Source: Nocardia farcinica (GTDB taxonomy: Bacteria; Actinomycetota; Actinomycetes; Mycobacteriales; Mycobacteriaceae). From it: a stretch of DNA of 64,000 nucleotides. Below, piece by piece: positions 8,621 to 16,938 of the stretch. The stretch lies in contig NZ_LN868938.1 of the NCBI RefSeq assembly GCF_001182745.1, positions 1,054,001-1,118,000 of the forward strand. The letters run 5' to 3'. The stretch's first letter is position 1, and each line of letters opens with the position of its first letter. A program made the position numbers and the translations under genes. A model generated the notes under the pieces. It did no database searches, had not been told where the DNA came from, and was given only the letters and a program-made list of their open reading frames with translations.

Positions 8621-9478
8621 CTACCTCGCTTCGGCGGCCAGTGCCGCGAGTTGGTCGAGCACGTCCTGTTCGGCGCGGTCGTAGACGATGCCGGCCGGGG
8701 TGGCCTCGATGGCGGTGGCGACCATCGACGTGCCGAGCACATCGATGCGGCTGTAGCCGAATCCGGTGAGCCCGCGCTGGCGTCCCACCGGGGCCAGCGG
8801 ATCGAGCCGGTAGGCCAGCGCCGGGCCGATCCACACCGGGATGCCCGCCAGCGCCGCGGTGGCGGTGAGGTGGTTGTGCCCGCAGATCACCAGCCGCACG
8901 TCCGAGCCGTGCAGGACCTCGGCGAGGAGTTCGGGCTGCCGCAGCCGCAGGAATTCGGTGGCGGGCAGCGGCGAGGGGATCGGCGGATGGTGCAGCACGA
9001 GCAGGGTGCCGTGCGGTGCGGGCTCGCGCAGCTGGTCGGCCAGCCAGGCCAGCTGGGCGGGTTCGAGCCTGCCGTCGTGGCGCTGCGGGATGGTGCTGTC
9101 CAGGGCGATGATGCGCAGCCCGGCCACCTGCACGACCTGATCGTGGGTGGTGTCGGGATGGCGCAGCGCCGCATCCGAGCGCAGCAGTTCGGCGCCGAAC
9201 GCGCCGCGGTCGTCGTGATTGCCCATCACGTAGATCAGCCGGGCGCCCAGCTCCTCGGCGACCGGTTCGACGGCGTCGCGCAGCCGGCGGTAGGCCTCGG
9301 GCGCGCCGTTGTCGGCCAGATCGCCGGACAGCACGATCGCGTCGACCGCGCGGTGCGAGGCGCGGAGCTGGTGGAGCACGTGGGTGAGGTTGGCGTAGGT
9401 GTCCACGACGCCGTGCAGGCGTTCGCCCGGCGGCCGGATGTGGGTGTCGGTGAGCTGGACGATGGTGACCTCGGGCAT
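8621..9478 (-). CDS. Class III metallophosphodiesterase (CpdA/GpdQ-like)
   Basis: 285 residues. All metal-binding blocks of the calcineurin-like phosphodiesterases are present: D11 and H13 (TDTH), GDLADNG (D53), GNHD (N87, H88), the histidine in VLHHPP (about 163) and GHNH (H201, H203). Families with this set include cAMP phosphodiesterase CpdA, mycobacterial Rv0805 and glycerophosphodiesterase GpdQ. No signal peptide, so it acts in the cytoplasm. GAGGGG precedes the ATG at 9478. It sits inside a Ugp-like importer operon between the binding protein and the permeases; this suggests cleavage of an imported phosphodiester rather than cAMP signalling (inference). Confidence 0.9.
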   Translation of the reverse strand: MPEVTIVQLTDTHIRPPGERLHGVVDTYANLTHVLHQLRASHRAVDAIVLSGDLADNGAPEAYRRLRDAVEPVAEELGARLIYVMGNHDDRGAFGAELLRSDAALRHPDTTHDQVVQVAGLRIIALDSTIPQRHDGRLEPAQLAWLADQLREPAPHGTLLVLHHPPIPSPLPATEFLRLRQPELLAEVLHGSDVRLVICGHNHLTATAALAGIPVWIGPALAYRLDPLAPVGRQRGLTGFGYSRIDVLGTSMVATAIEATPAGIVYDRAEQDVLDQLAALAAEAR

Positions 9479-9556
9479 GGATTCCCCTCGAAGGCCGCGT
9501 GTTCCCACACGGGACGCGCGGCCGGGTCGGTGGTCGGATCTGGGACGGGACTGCCG

Positions 9557-10930
9557 TTACTGCGCGGGCATCAGCCGGGCACCCTGTTGACGGGCCGCCG
9601 CGAGGGTGCTCGCCGGATCCTTGCCCTGGAACACCACGGCCTCGACGGCCTCCATCATGCCGTCGCGGATCTGCAGATAGTTGTTGCCCGGCATGGAGAT
9701 CCAGGGTTCCATCGTCGCCAGCTGGGCGACGTTGGGCTGCAACAGCGGATTGCGGGCGGCCCAGTCCCGCAGGCCCGCCGGGTCGTCCATCAGGCCGGTG
9801 CGCAACGGCAGATAGCCGATGCCCTGCGAGATGGTGGAGTAGGCGGATTCGCTGGTGAGGAACTTGATCAGCTCCCAGCCCGCGCGCTGTTTGACCGGGT
9901 CGTCGGACAGGATGTGCAGGGAGGCGCCGGAATTCGTCGGCACCGTCGGCTTGCCCGCGAAGCTCGGCATCGGCGCGGCCCGCAGATCCCATGTGTCCTT
10001 GGCGCCGGCGACGAAGGTGCCCTGGATGGCGCTGGTCTCGAGGATCATGCCGATCTCGCCGCGGGCGAACGCCTCGTAGCCCTGCTTCTGGTTCAAGCGG
10101 GGCATCGACCCCGACTCCACCAGCTGCTGACCCATCGCCGCGACCGCCACGGCGGGCGGCTCGGCGTAGGTGAGGGTGCGGCGGTCCTCGCTGATGACCC
10201 GGCCGCCGTTGGAACGCACCAGCGACTGGAAGCACCAGTCCTTGGCGGTCTTGGTCAGGCAATCGATGTACACACCGCCCTTGCCGGTGCGTTCGGTGAT
10301 GGCCGCGGCCGCCTGCGCGACCTGGTCCCAGGTGGCGGGCGGGGCGGCCGGGTCGAGCCCGGCCTCGGTGAACAGTGAGGCGTTGTAGTACAGCACCGGG
10401 GTGGAGAACACGAACGGCACGCCGTAGGTGTGGCCGTCCCAGTTCGCCAGCGTCTGCGCGCGCGGCGCGTAGGGGTGCTTCGCGCCGTCGAAATTGGCCT
10501 GCACCTCGTCGGCGCCGACCAGCTGGTCCAGCGGCTTGGCGCGGAGCTGGTTGATGGTGAAGTCGAGATCGCTGAAGCCGAGCTGGGCGACGTCGGGCGG
10601 CGCGCCCGCGACCATCTGGTTCTGGATGCTGGAAATGGTGTCGGTGGCCGGGTTGGGGCTGTTGCCCTGCGGCTTCTGCGCGGTCACCGTGATGTTCGGG
10701 TGCTGCTCGCGGAACCGGGCGAGCAGTGTGTCGAAGGTGTCGGTCCAGGCGCCCGCGAGTCCGTAGTTGTAGGACTCGAAGACGATCGAGACCTTCTGGT
10801 CCGGGGCGAGCTCGGGAATCCGGGCCGCCTCGCCGCCGTCGTCGCCGGTGGTCGGGCCGAGGCCGCCGCACCCTCCGAGTGCGAGGACGGCCGCGGACAC
10901 CAAGCCCAGGACGGGCACGGTGCGTTTCAC
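9557..10930 (-). CDS. ABC transporter substrate-binding lipoprotein (UgpB-like)
   Basis: 457 residues. A lipoprotein signal is clear: charged MKR, hydrophobic run, lipobox ALGGC with Cys21. The mature protein is a family 1 solute-binding protein. It shares features of UgpB, the glycerol-3-phosphate/glycerophosphocholine binding protein: STPVLYYNASLFTEAGLDP, PPATWDQVAQAA and GIGYLPLRTGL. GGAGA lies before the GTG start. It is the second gene of the operon, after the ATPase and before the phosphodiesterase. Substrate by resemblance: glycerol phosphate or a glycerophosphodiester; a sugar cannot be ruled out. Confidence 0.92.
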   Translation of the reverse strand: MKRTVPVLGLVSAAVLALGGCGGLGPTTGDDGGEAARIPELAPDQKVSIVFESYNYGLAGAWTDTFDTLLARFREQHPNITVTAQKPQGNSPNPATDTISSIQNQMVAGAPPDVAQLGFSDLDFTINQLRAKPLDQLVGADEVQANFDGAKHPYAPRAQTLANWDGHTYGVPFVFSTPVLYYNASLFTEAGLDPAAPPATWDQVAQAAAAITERTGKGGVYIDCLTKTAKDWCFQSLVRSNGGRVISEDRRTLTYAEPPAVAVAAMGQQLVESGSMPRLNQKQGYEAFARGEIGMILETSAIQGTFVAGAKDTWDLRAAPMPSFAGKPTVPTNSGASLHILSDDPVKQRAGWELIKFLTSESAYSTISQGIGYLPLRTGLMDDPAGLRDWAARNPLLQPNVAQLATMEPWISMPGNNYLQIRDGMMEAVEAVVFQGKDPASTLAAARQQGARLMPAQ

Positions 10931-11040
10931 TGTGTTCTCCTCATCATCGCTTCGAGCGGACCTGATCGCGCGCGATCAGGCGACGGCGACGCGCTCGGCG
11001 TCGCGGTCGATCGGGGCGCCGGGTCCGGGGTCGCGCCAGC

Positions 11041-12108
11041 TCAGCCGAAGCCCGGAGGCGGCGTCGAACAGGTGGACGTCGGCGGGTCGGCGTGCACGCC
11101 GAGCGCGTCGCCCGCGGTGATCCCGGCGGGCCGCGGCACCCGCATGGCGAGGGTGTGCGGGCCGGTGTCCAGGTGCACCAGTTCCTCGCTGCCCAGGTTC
11201 TCCACCATGCGCACCCGGCCGCGAATGGCCGGGTCGACGGCGGTGGGGCGCAACCGTTCCGGGCGGATCCCGGCGGTCACCGCGAGCGGGCCGGGGAACT
11301 CCCGCGCCGGGTGCGGCAGCGCGAGGTCGACGCCCTCGGCGCTCAGGTGCAGCCGCTCGGCGCGCACGTCCACGGTCGCGGGGAAGAGGTTCATCGGCGG
11401 CGAGCCGAGGAACCCGGCGACGAAGGCCGAGCGGGGCCGGTCGTAGAGTTCGGCGGGCGTGCCGACCTGCTCCACCCTGCCCTCGTCGAGCAGCGCGATC
11501 CGGTCGGCCATCGTCATGGCCTCCACCTGGTCGTGGGTGACGTAGAGGAACGTCGCGCCCAGTTCCCGGTGCAGCGCGATCAGTTCCGCGCGGGTCGCGC
11601 TGCGCAGCTTGGCGTCCAGATTCGACAGCGGCTCATCCATCAGGAAGGCGCCGGGGTCGCGCACCATCGCCCGGGCGAGGGCGACCCGCTGGCGCTGGCC
11701 GCCGGAGAGGTTGGCGGGCTTGCGGTCGAGCAGCTCGGCGAGCCCGAGCGCGCCGGCCACCTCCGCCACCCGCGCCGCGATCCGCGACCGCGGGGTCCGG
11801 CGCGCCCGCAGCGGGAAGCCGATGTTCTTCGCGACGGTCAGATGCGGGTACAGCGCGTAGCTCTGGAACACCATCGCCAGATCCCGCTGCTGCGGGGCGA
11901 CCTGGGTGATGTCCTTGTCGTCCAGCAGGATCCGGCCCGCACTGGGCTCCTCGAGGCCCGCCACCATCCGCAGCAGCGTCGACTTGCCGCAGCCGCTGGG
12001 CCCGAGCAGGACCATGAACTCGCCGTCGGCGATGTCGAGATCGACCTCGCGCACCGCGGTCGCGGCGCCGAACCGCTTGGACACCGCCTCGATTCGCAAT
12101 CGTGCCAC
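11041..12108 (-). CDS. ABC transporter ATPase (UgpC/MsmK family), C-terminus frameshifted
   Basis: 355 residues as encoded. Walker A GPSGCGKS (36-43), Q-loop MVFQSYALYPH, signature LSGGQRQRVALARA, Walker B AFLMDEPL and switch His in THDQ are intact, and a TOBE domain follows. The end, HADPPTSTCSTPPPGFG, is out of frame: removing one base from the reading, at the G run 11084-11086, gives DVHLFDAASGLRLSW and runs to a TGA at 10976. So one base is missing, in the gene or in the assembly. The GTG start has GGAG eight bases upstream; a possible 15-codon leader starting ATGACAACA lies just before it. First gene of the importer operon. Confidence 0.92.
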   Translation of the reverse strand: MARLRIEAVSKRFGAATAVREVDLDIADGEFMVLLGPSGCGKSTLLRMVAGLEEPSAGRILLDDKDITQVAPQQRDLAMVFQSYALYPHLTVAKNIGFPLRARRTPRSRIAARVAEVAGALGLAELLDRKPANLSGGQRQRVALARAMVRDPGAFLMDEPLSNLDAKLRSATRAELIALHRELGATFLYVTHDQVEAMTMADRIALLDEGRVEQVGTPAELYDRPRSAFVAGFLGSPPMNLFPATVDVRAERLHLSAEGVDLALPHPAREFPGPLAVTAGIRPERLRPTAVDPAIRGRVRMVENLGSEELVHLDTGPHTLAMRVPRPAGITAGDALGVHADPPTSTCSTPPPGFG

Positions 12109-12312
12109 GGCCGCTACTCCGCCCGCTCGCCGCGGGGCCGTCTGTTCGCGATTGTTGTCATGGCGTCAGTGTCGGCGGGCCGGCGCTGTGCCTGCGGCGG
12201 CGATAGGCGAGTTCGATCGCGCGAATCGAGTCACCTGCGGTGGGCTGCGGGATGTGCCGATCTCCCGCCACGGTGATCGCGATCCACCACCGAACCGAGA
12301 GGACACATCAGG

Positions 12313-13014
12313 ATGAGGAAGATTGTTGCGGTGGCCGCGGGCCTGGTCACCGCATGCGGGATCGCGTCCGGCACCGCCGGTGCGGCTCCGAGCCAGGACG
12401 GGATCGTCGACTTCACCGCGCACGCGACCGACTCGCAGACCATCATCGGTATCGACGAAGGCGCGATCGTCGTCGAGGACTCGGTGCTGACGATCAAGGA
12501 CGCCGCGGGCACCGTGCTCACCGGTATGCCGCTGGCGTTCCGCATCGACGAGTTCGAGTTCCCGATCGCGGCCGAGATCTCCGGCCGCACCGCGACTCTC
12601 ACCCCGCGGATCGACCGCGAGCACGCGGTGTACCAGCCGGTGGCCCTGCCGTATGAGGACAAGGCGCCGTTCAAGAACGAGTACGACCGCGAGGTGGCGG
12701 CCTGGAGCAGGCTCACCAGCACCATTTCCATGGGTGCCACCATCGGCACCCTGGTCGGCGGGCTCAGTGGCGCCGCGGTCGGGTGCGTGCTCGGCGGCAT
12801 CGCCGGCGCCACCGTCGCCTCGGCCACCATCGTCGGCCTGTTCGGCCCGTTCATCCCGGCCGCGGCCATCGGCTGCCTCGGCGGCATCATCGCCGTCGGC
12901 GCGCTGGGCACCGTCGCGGGCCAGCTGCTGGTGACCGCGCCGGTCGCGATCGCCGCTGCCATCCAGTACTTCACCACGATCAACGCTCCCGCGCCGCAAC
13001 CGCCGGCCAAGTAG
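12313..13014 (+). CDS. Secreted hydrophobic-tail protein, nocardial type
   Basis: 233 residues with a Sec signal peptide (MRKIVAVAAGLVTACGIASGTAGAA, cut after AGA). The first half of the mature protein is a soluble, beta-rich domain, and the second half has Gly/Ala-rich hydrophobic stretches (about 140-225), with paired Cys in VGCVLGG and IGCLGG. Proteins of this layout occur in many copies in Nocardia (I think DUF8020, not certain); no function is known. AGGACACATCAGG precedes the ATG. It diverges from the ABC importer operon and ends in a hairpin terminator at 13052. Confidence 0.8.
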   Translation: MRKIVAVAAGLVTACGIASGTAGAAPSQDGIVDFTAHATDSQTIIGIDEGAIVVEDSVLTIKDAAGTVLTGMPLAFRIDEFEFPIAAEISGRTATLTPRIDREHAVYQPVALPYEDKAPFKNEYDREVAAWSRLTSTISMGATIGTLVGGLSGAAVGCVLGGIAGATVASATIVGLFGPFIPAAAIGCLGGIIAVGALGTVAGQLLVTAPVAIAAAIQYFTTINAPAPQPPAK

Positions 13015-13051
13015 GGGCGACCAGGCCCGGCGCGTTCGCCCGGGGGACCGG

Positions 13052-13083
13052 CGGCTCCATCCGATCTCGGTCGGATGGAGCCG
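13052..13083. terminator. Bidirectional terminator hairpin
   Basis: Stem CGGCTCCATCCGA with its exact complement (13 bp), loop TCTCGG, between the convergent ends at 13014 and 13099. Confidence 0.75.
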
Positions 13084-13098
13084 TTGTCGTCGGCGCTG

Positions 13099-13512
13099 CT
13101 ACAACGACAGCATCGTGCGGTGGCCCAGCCGCGAATCGGCCAACGGCCGCAACGCGATCCGCATGAGAGCGAGCGCGTTGTCGTCACCGGCGATGCGGTT
13201 GAGCCGCAGCGTGCCGCAGGCCAGGCACTGGTGCACCAGCGACCATTCGCCGTCCTCGCGGACGGTCAGGCTCAGCGCGCGCATCCGGCCGCGGCAGGTT
13301 TCGGCCCGGTCACCGGGGATGCGCCGGTCGACGTGCCTGCTGGTGAGGCAGTGCGGGCAGTGGTTGCGATGCGCGGTGCCCGGTGCGGCGACCGGGACGT
13401 CGAGCCGGCAGCCGAGGCAGCGGAACGACGTGCCCGATTGCCCGCCGGGGCCGTGCAGCACCGTCTTGCCCCGCTGGCCGCGACCGGCGGGGCGGGTGTT
13501 TCGTCGTGGCAT
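13099..13512 (-). CDS. RNHCP domain protein, copy 1
   Basis: 137 residues, basic N-terminus. Contains the naming motif HRNHCPHCLTSRHVD (about 48-62), preceded by a CLGC pair and followed by CLACG, giving zinc-finger-like Cys pairs. The domain is widespread in bacteria and its role is unknown; the Cys/His content argues for zinc and perhaps RNA binding. It starts 10 bases after the stop of a paralogue (13523-13909), so the two form a tandem operon. The two copies share the RNHCP core and a C-terminal GDDN..LMR.A.RPLA block but little else. Confidence 0.85.
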   Translation of the reverse strand: MPRRNTRPAGRGQRGKTVLHGPGGQSGTSFRCLGCRLDVPVAAPGTAHRNHCPHCLTSRHVDRRIPGDRAETCRGRMRALSLTVREDGEWSLVHQCLACGTLRLNRIAGDDNALALMRIALRPLADSRLGHRTMLSL

Positions 13513-13522
13513 CCCGGCCCCC

Positions 13523-13909
13523 CTACAGATCGCCGAACACTTCGAGCGGGAACGGCGGCTCGGCGAGCGGACGTACGGCCAATCGCATGAGGATCAGCTG
13601 GTTGTCGTCGCCGCACACCGGGTGCAGGGCCAGTTCGTGGCATCGTGTGCAACGGTGCACGAGGGCCCATTCGCCGGTGCGCGACACCGCGATCGACAGC
13701 GGCGCCATCCGGGCGCCGCAGTCGGAGGCGCCACCGTCGACGTGGTCGACGGTGTGCCGCGAATGCAGGCAGCTGGGGCAGTGATTGCGCCTGCTGTGGT
13801 CGGGAGCCAGCGTGGCCACGGTGAGACCGCAGCGCATGCAGGTGAAGGTGTCGGTCCGCAGCGCAGCGCTGGGACCGTGTTGGATTGAGGTGTCGGACAC
13901 CCGGATCAC
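13523..13909 (-). CDS. RNHCP domain protein, copy 2
   Basis: 128 residues from the ATG at 13909; a GTG a few codons in (VSDTSIQ) is an alternative. Motifs: FTCMRCGLTV, RRNHCPSCLHSRHTVD, CTRCHELALHP and GDDNQLILMRLAVRPLAEPP, so three Cys pairs in the same order as in the neighbour downstream. The two are clearly paralogous. It is the upstream gene of the pair; a possible 27-codon reading frame precedes it by 55 bases. No function is established for the family. Confidence 0.85.
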   Translation of the reverse strand: MIRVSDTSIQHGPSAALRTDTFTCMRCGLTVATLAPDHSRRNHCPSCLHSRHTVDHVDGGASDCGARMAPLSIAVSRTGEWALVHRCTRCHELALHPVCGDDNQLILMRLAVRPLAEPPFPLEVFGDL

Positions 13910-13963
13910 TCCATTGCCGAAGGGGTTGGACAGCAGGAGCAGGCCGAGCGCGCCTCGCAGACG

Positions 13964-14047
13964 CTAGGGGATGTCGACGGTGGTCGGGGTGATCGGGAGA
14001 CGATCCGAGACCACGCGGTGAGGCGCTCTCGGCGCGGGCCGGGTCAT
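13964..14047 (-). CDS. Possible 27-residue leader peptide before the RNHCP pair
   Basis: ATG to TAG, 28 codons, beginning MTRPAPRAPHR and ending TPTTVDIP. GGAAAGGA lies 7 bases before the ATG, a good ribosome site. No relative is recognised and no run of regulatory codons is evident. The rest of the 13910-14179 gap shows nothing beyond the palindrome at 14153. Confidence 0.3.
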   Translation of the reverse strand: MTRPAPRAPHRVVSDRLPITPTTVDIP

Positions 14048-14152
14048 AAATCAGTCCTTTCCAGCGGGTCGTCGGGAGGCGCGGGGCGCCGTGCCGGCCA
14101 CCGTAACAACGACCGGACGGGCGACGCCATCGAATTTCCGGCGCTGGACATC

Positions 14153-14168
14153 GACCCGAATTCGGGTC
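14153..14168. promoter_or_regulatory. Perfect 16-bp palindrome before the acyl-CoA synthetase gene
   Basis: GACCCGAATTCGGGTC is fully self-complementary and ends 11 bases before the ATG at 14180. Its size and position fit a repressor operator, for example of a TetR or FadR-type protein; no such gene is adjacent. Confidence 0.5.
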
Positions 14169-14179
14169 ACGATGCCTGC

Positions 14180-15697
14180 ATGAGTCCCGATCCGCGCGCC
14201 GCCACCGTCGACGGCGTCCTGCACCGCAGCGCCGCCCGCGTCCCCGACCGCATCGCCCTGCGCTTCGGCGCCGAGGCACTGACCTATCGAGAACTCGACG
14301 ACGCCGTCACACGGGCGGCGGCACGGCTGCTCGACCTCGGTCTCGCCTCGGGAGACCGGGTCGCGGCCTACGGCACCAACTCCGCCGCCTACGTGGTCGG
14401 ATACCTGGCCGCCGCCCGCGCCGGACTGGTGCACGTGCCGATCAACTACGCGCTGCGCGGCGACGAACTGGCTTATCTGCTCGGCCAATCCGGTGCCCGC
14501 GCGGTCCTGGTCGACCCCGCCCTGCGGGGCAACCTCGACGCGGTGCTGGATCAGGTGCCAGCCGAGCGGGTGCTGCCGCTGCGCGACGCCGACGGTTCGC
14601 TGATCGAGGCGGCCACCACCGGGCCGGTGCCCGACCTCGACGTCGCGGTGGCCGACGACGATCTGGTGCAGTTGCTCTACACCTCGGGCACCACGTCGAA
14701 ACCCAAGGGCGCCATGATGACCCACCGTGCCCTGGTGCACGAGTACACCTCCGCGATCGTGGCCCTGGACCTGACCGCCGAGGACCGGCCGCTGATCTGC
14801 ATGCCGCTCTACCACTCGGCGGGCATGCACGTGTTCATGCTGCCGTACCTGGCGGTGGGCGCGACCATCAGTCTGCTGCCCGCGCCCGACATTCCGGAGA
14901 TCCTGCGCCGCATCGAGGAGGAGCGGATCGGCTCGCTGTTCCTCGCGCCGACGGTGTGGGTGCCGCTGGCCAACCATCCGGATCTGGACACCCGCGATCT
15001 GTCCTCGCTGCGCAAGGCGCAGTACGGCGCCTCGATCATGCCGGTGACGGTGCTCAACCGGCTGCGCGAACGCTTCCCCGACCTCGGGTTCTACAACTGC
15101 TTCGGCCAGTCCGAGATCGGCCCGCTGGCCACGGTGTTGCGCCCGGAGGAACACGCCGAGCGGCCCTCCTCGTGTGGGCGGCCGGTGCTGTTCGTGGAGT
15201 TGCGGGTGGTCGACGCCGAGGGCAACGACGTGCCCGACGGCGAGCCCGGCGAGGTGCTCTACCGGTCCCCGCAGCTGTGCCTGGGCTACTGGGACAACCC
15301 CGAGGCGACCGCGGAGGCGTTCGGCGACGGCTGGTTCCACTCCGGCGACCTGGTCACCCGCGACGCGCAGGGATACATCACGGTGGTGGACCGCATCAAG
15401 GACGTGATCAACACCGGTGGCATTCTGGTGGCCTCCCGCGAGGTGGAGGACGCCCTCTACACCCACGAGGCGGTGGCCGAGGTGGCGGTGATCGGCACCC
15501 CGGACGAGAAGTGGATCGAGGCCGTCACCGCCGTGGTGGTGCTGCGGGAGAACGCCACGGCTTCCGCCGAGGAACTCATCGACCACGTCAAGCAGCGGCT
15601 CGCTCCGTTCAAGGTGCCCAAGATCGTCCGCTTCGCCGAGAGCCTGCCCCGCAACCAGAGCGGCAAGCTGCTCAAACGCGAACTGCGGGCGGGCTAG
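14180..15697 (+). CDS. AMP-binding acyl-CoA synthetase (FadD type)
   Basis: 505 residues. The adenylation P-loop LLYTSGTTSKPKGAMMTH is at about 174-191, followed by the A5 motif YNCFGQSEIGP, the hinge region GWFHSGDLVTRDAQGYITVVDRIKD and the C-terminal catalytic lysine in PRNQSGKLLKREL. It activates a carboxylic acid to its CoA thioester through an acyl-AMP; chain length is not predictable. The ATG at 14180 is preferred over a longer frame because family members start at this point (VDGVLHRSAARVPDRIALRF). Downstream genes include an LLM flavin enzyme and a di-iron/reductase pair, a catabolic or lipid-modifying neighbourhood. Confidence 0.93.
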   Translation: MSPDPRAATVDGVLHRSAARVPDRIALRFGAEALTYRELDDAVTRAAARLLDLGLASGDRVAAYGTNSAAYVVGYLAAARAGLVHVPINYALRGDELAYLLGQSGARAVLVDPALRGNLDAVLDQVPAERVLPLRDADGSLIEAATTGPVPDLDVAVADDDLVQLLYTSGTTSKPKGAMMTHRALVHEYTSAIVALDLTAEDRPLICMPLYHSAGMHVFMLPYLAVGATISLLPAPDIPEILRRIEEERIGSLFLAPTVWVPLANHPDLDTRDLSSLRKAQYGASIMPVTVLNRLRERFPDLGFYNCFGQSEIGPLATVLRPEEHAERPSSCGRPVLFVELRVVDAEGNDVPDGEPGEVLYRSPQLCLGYWDNPEATAEAFGDGWFHSGDLVTRDAQGYITVVDRIKDVINTGGILVASREVEDALYTHEAVAEVAVIGTPDEKWIEAVTAVVVLRENATASAEELIDHVKQRLAPFKVPKIVRFAESLPRNQSGKLLKRELRAG

Positions 15698-15704
15698 CGC
15701 CCGG

Positions 15705-15727
15705 ATTGCGCTCGCGCCGAGCGCAAT
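15705..15727. repeat. Inverted repeat between acyl-CoA synthetase and LLM genes
   Basis: ATTGCGCT and AGCGCAAT around a 7-base spacer, starting 8 bases after the synthetase stop. It could be a weak terminator or an operator for the LLM gene at 15797. Confidence 0.4.
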
Positions 15728-15796
15728 ACTGGCCCGGCGGCGCCGGTCGCGCTTCGATGGGGGCACGTACAGTCGCCGGGAGAGGGGCGCCGATCC

Positions 15797-16837
15797 ATGA
15801 CCACCGCGGGCCCGCGCATCGACACCCTGTCGTTCCTGACGCCGGGCAACTACCCCGACGACGATCCCGCCGCCGGGCTGGCGGACACGCTGCGGCTGTT
15901 CGAGTTCGGCGAGGCGCTCGGCGTCGACGGCGCCTGGATCCGGCAGCGCCACCTCGAGCACGGCGTCGGGTCGGCGGCGGTGTTCCTGGCCGCGGCCGCG
16001 CAGCGCACCAGCCGGGTGGAGCTGGGTGCGGCGGTGATCCCGATCGGCTACGAGAGCCCGTTCCGGCTCGCCGAGGATCTGTCGATGGCCGACGTGCTCG
16101 CGGGCGGGCGGCTGCACCCGGGGTTCAGCGCCGGCGTGCCGCCGCACGCCGAACTCCTCGGCGACCGGGTCTTCGACGGTGACTGGCGCACCTTCGATCT
16201 GTCCTACGGCCGCATCGAGCGGCTGATGGACAACCTGCGCGGGGAGTATCTCGGCGGCCCGGACACCGTCATCCATTCCCCGGGCAACATCCAGCGCCCC
16301 CGGCTCCAGCCCTATAGTCCGGGGCTGCGCGACCGGCTCTGGTACGGCGGCGGCAGCCTGCGCTCGGTGCGGTGGGCGGGGGCGGCCGGGCTGAACCTGC
16401 TCACCGGCAATGTCGTCATCGGGGAGCGCAGCGACGACTTCACCACCACGCAGCGGGATCTGATCGCCGAGTACCGCCGCCACCTGGCACCCGGGCGCCC
16501 GGGGCGGGTCGCGGTGGGCCGGGTGATCGTCCCGCTCGACGGCGCCGACCGTGCCACCCGCGACCGGTATCGCCGCTATGCGGAGAGCAGGCACGAGCGC
16601 ACCCTCGCCCCGCAGGGCGAACGGCGGGTCCTCTTCGCGCCCGACCTGGTCGGCACGGCCGCCGAGATCGTCGACCGGCTCGCCGCCGACCCGGTCCTCG
16701 GACTGACGACCGAACTGCGCCTGGAACTGCCCTACGAATTCCACCGCCGCGATTACGAGCAGATCCTGCACGACACCGTGGAGCTCGTCGCACCCGCGCT
16801 GGGCTGGACCGTCCGCACGCCCGCCCACGCCGGATAG
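15797..16837 (+). CDS. LLM class flavin-dependent oxidoreductase
   Basis: 346 residues with a luciferase-like TIM barrel: FEFGEALGVDGAWIRQRH near the start, RVELGAAVIPIGYESPFRLAEDLSMADVLAGGRLHPGFSAGVPP in the middle (the LSGGR-like FMN-phosphate region) and DRLWYGGGSLRSVRWAGAAGLNLLTGN later. It uses FMNH2 or F420H2; the short C-terminal part does not settle which. GGAGAGGGG precedes the ATG. It may follow the acyl-CoA synthetase in a transcript or be separately controlled through the inverted repeat at 15705. Substrate unknown. Confidence 0.92.
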   Translation: MTTAGPRIDTLSFLTPGNYPDDDPAAGLADTLRLFEFGEALGVDGAWIRQRHLEHGVGSAAVFLAAAAQRTSRVELGAAVIPIGYESPFRLAEDLSMADVLAGGRLHPGFSAGVPPHAELLGDRVFDGDWRTFDLSYGRIERLMDNLRGEYLGGPDTVIHSPGNIQRPRLQPYSPGLRDRLWYGGGSLRSVRWAGAAGLNLLTGNVVIGERSDDFTTTQRDLIAEYRRHLAPGRPGRVAVGRVIVPLDGADRATRDRYRRYAESRHERTLAPQGERRVLFAPDLVGTAAEIVDRLAADPVLGLTTELRLELPYEFHRRDYEQILHDTVELVAPALGWTVRTPAHAG

Positions 16838-16846
16838 AAGTTCCTG

Positions 16847-16875
16847 TTACCGATTGTCTCATATATGTGTATGCT
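16847..16875 (+). promoter_or_regulatory. Likely promoter of the di-iron/reductase pair
   Basis: TTACCG (16847-16852) and TATGCT (16870-16875) with 17-base spacing, in an AT-rich patch that stands out from the surroundings and includes CATATATG. Transcription would start about 55 bases before the ATG at 16939. Confidence 0.5.
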
Positions 16876-16938
16876 CGGCCTGACACCGTCGCGGCCGTGC
16901 GGGCCGCCGCGGGGACGGACCAGGTTCGAGGAGTACCG

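Noticed and set aside
14051..16828. 925-residue minus-strand reading frame
   Set aside because: Antisense to the acyl-CoA synthetase and LLM genes; its translation is a His/Gly/Arg/Val shadow with no domain.
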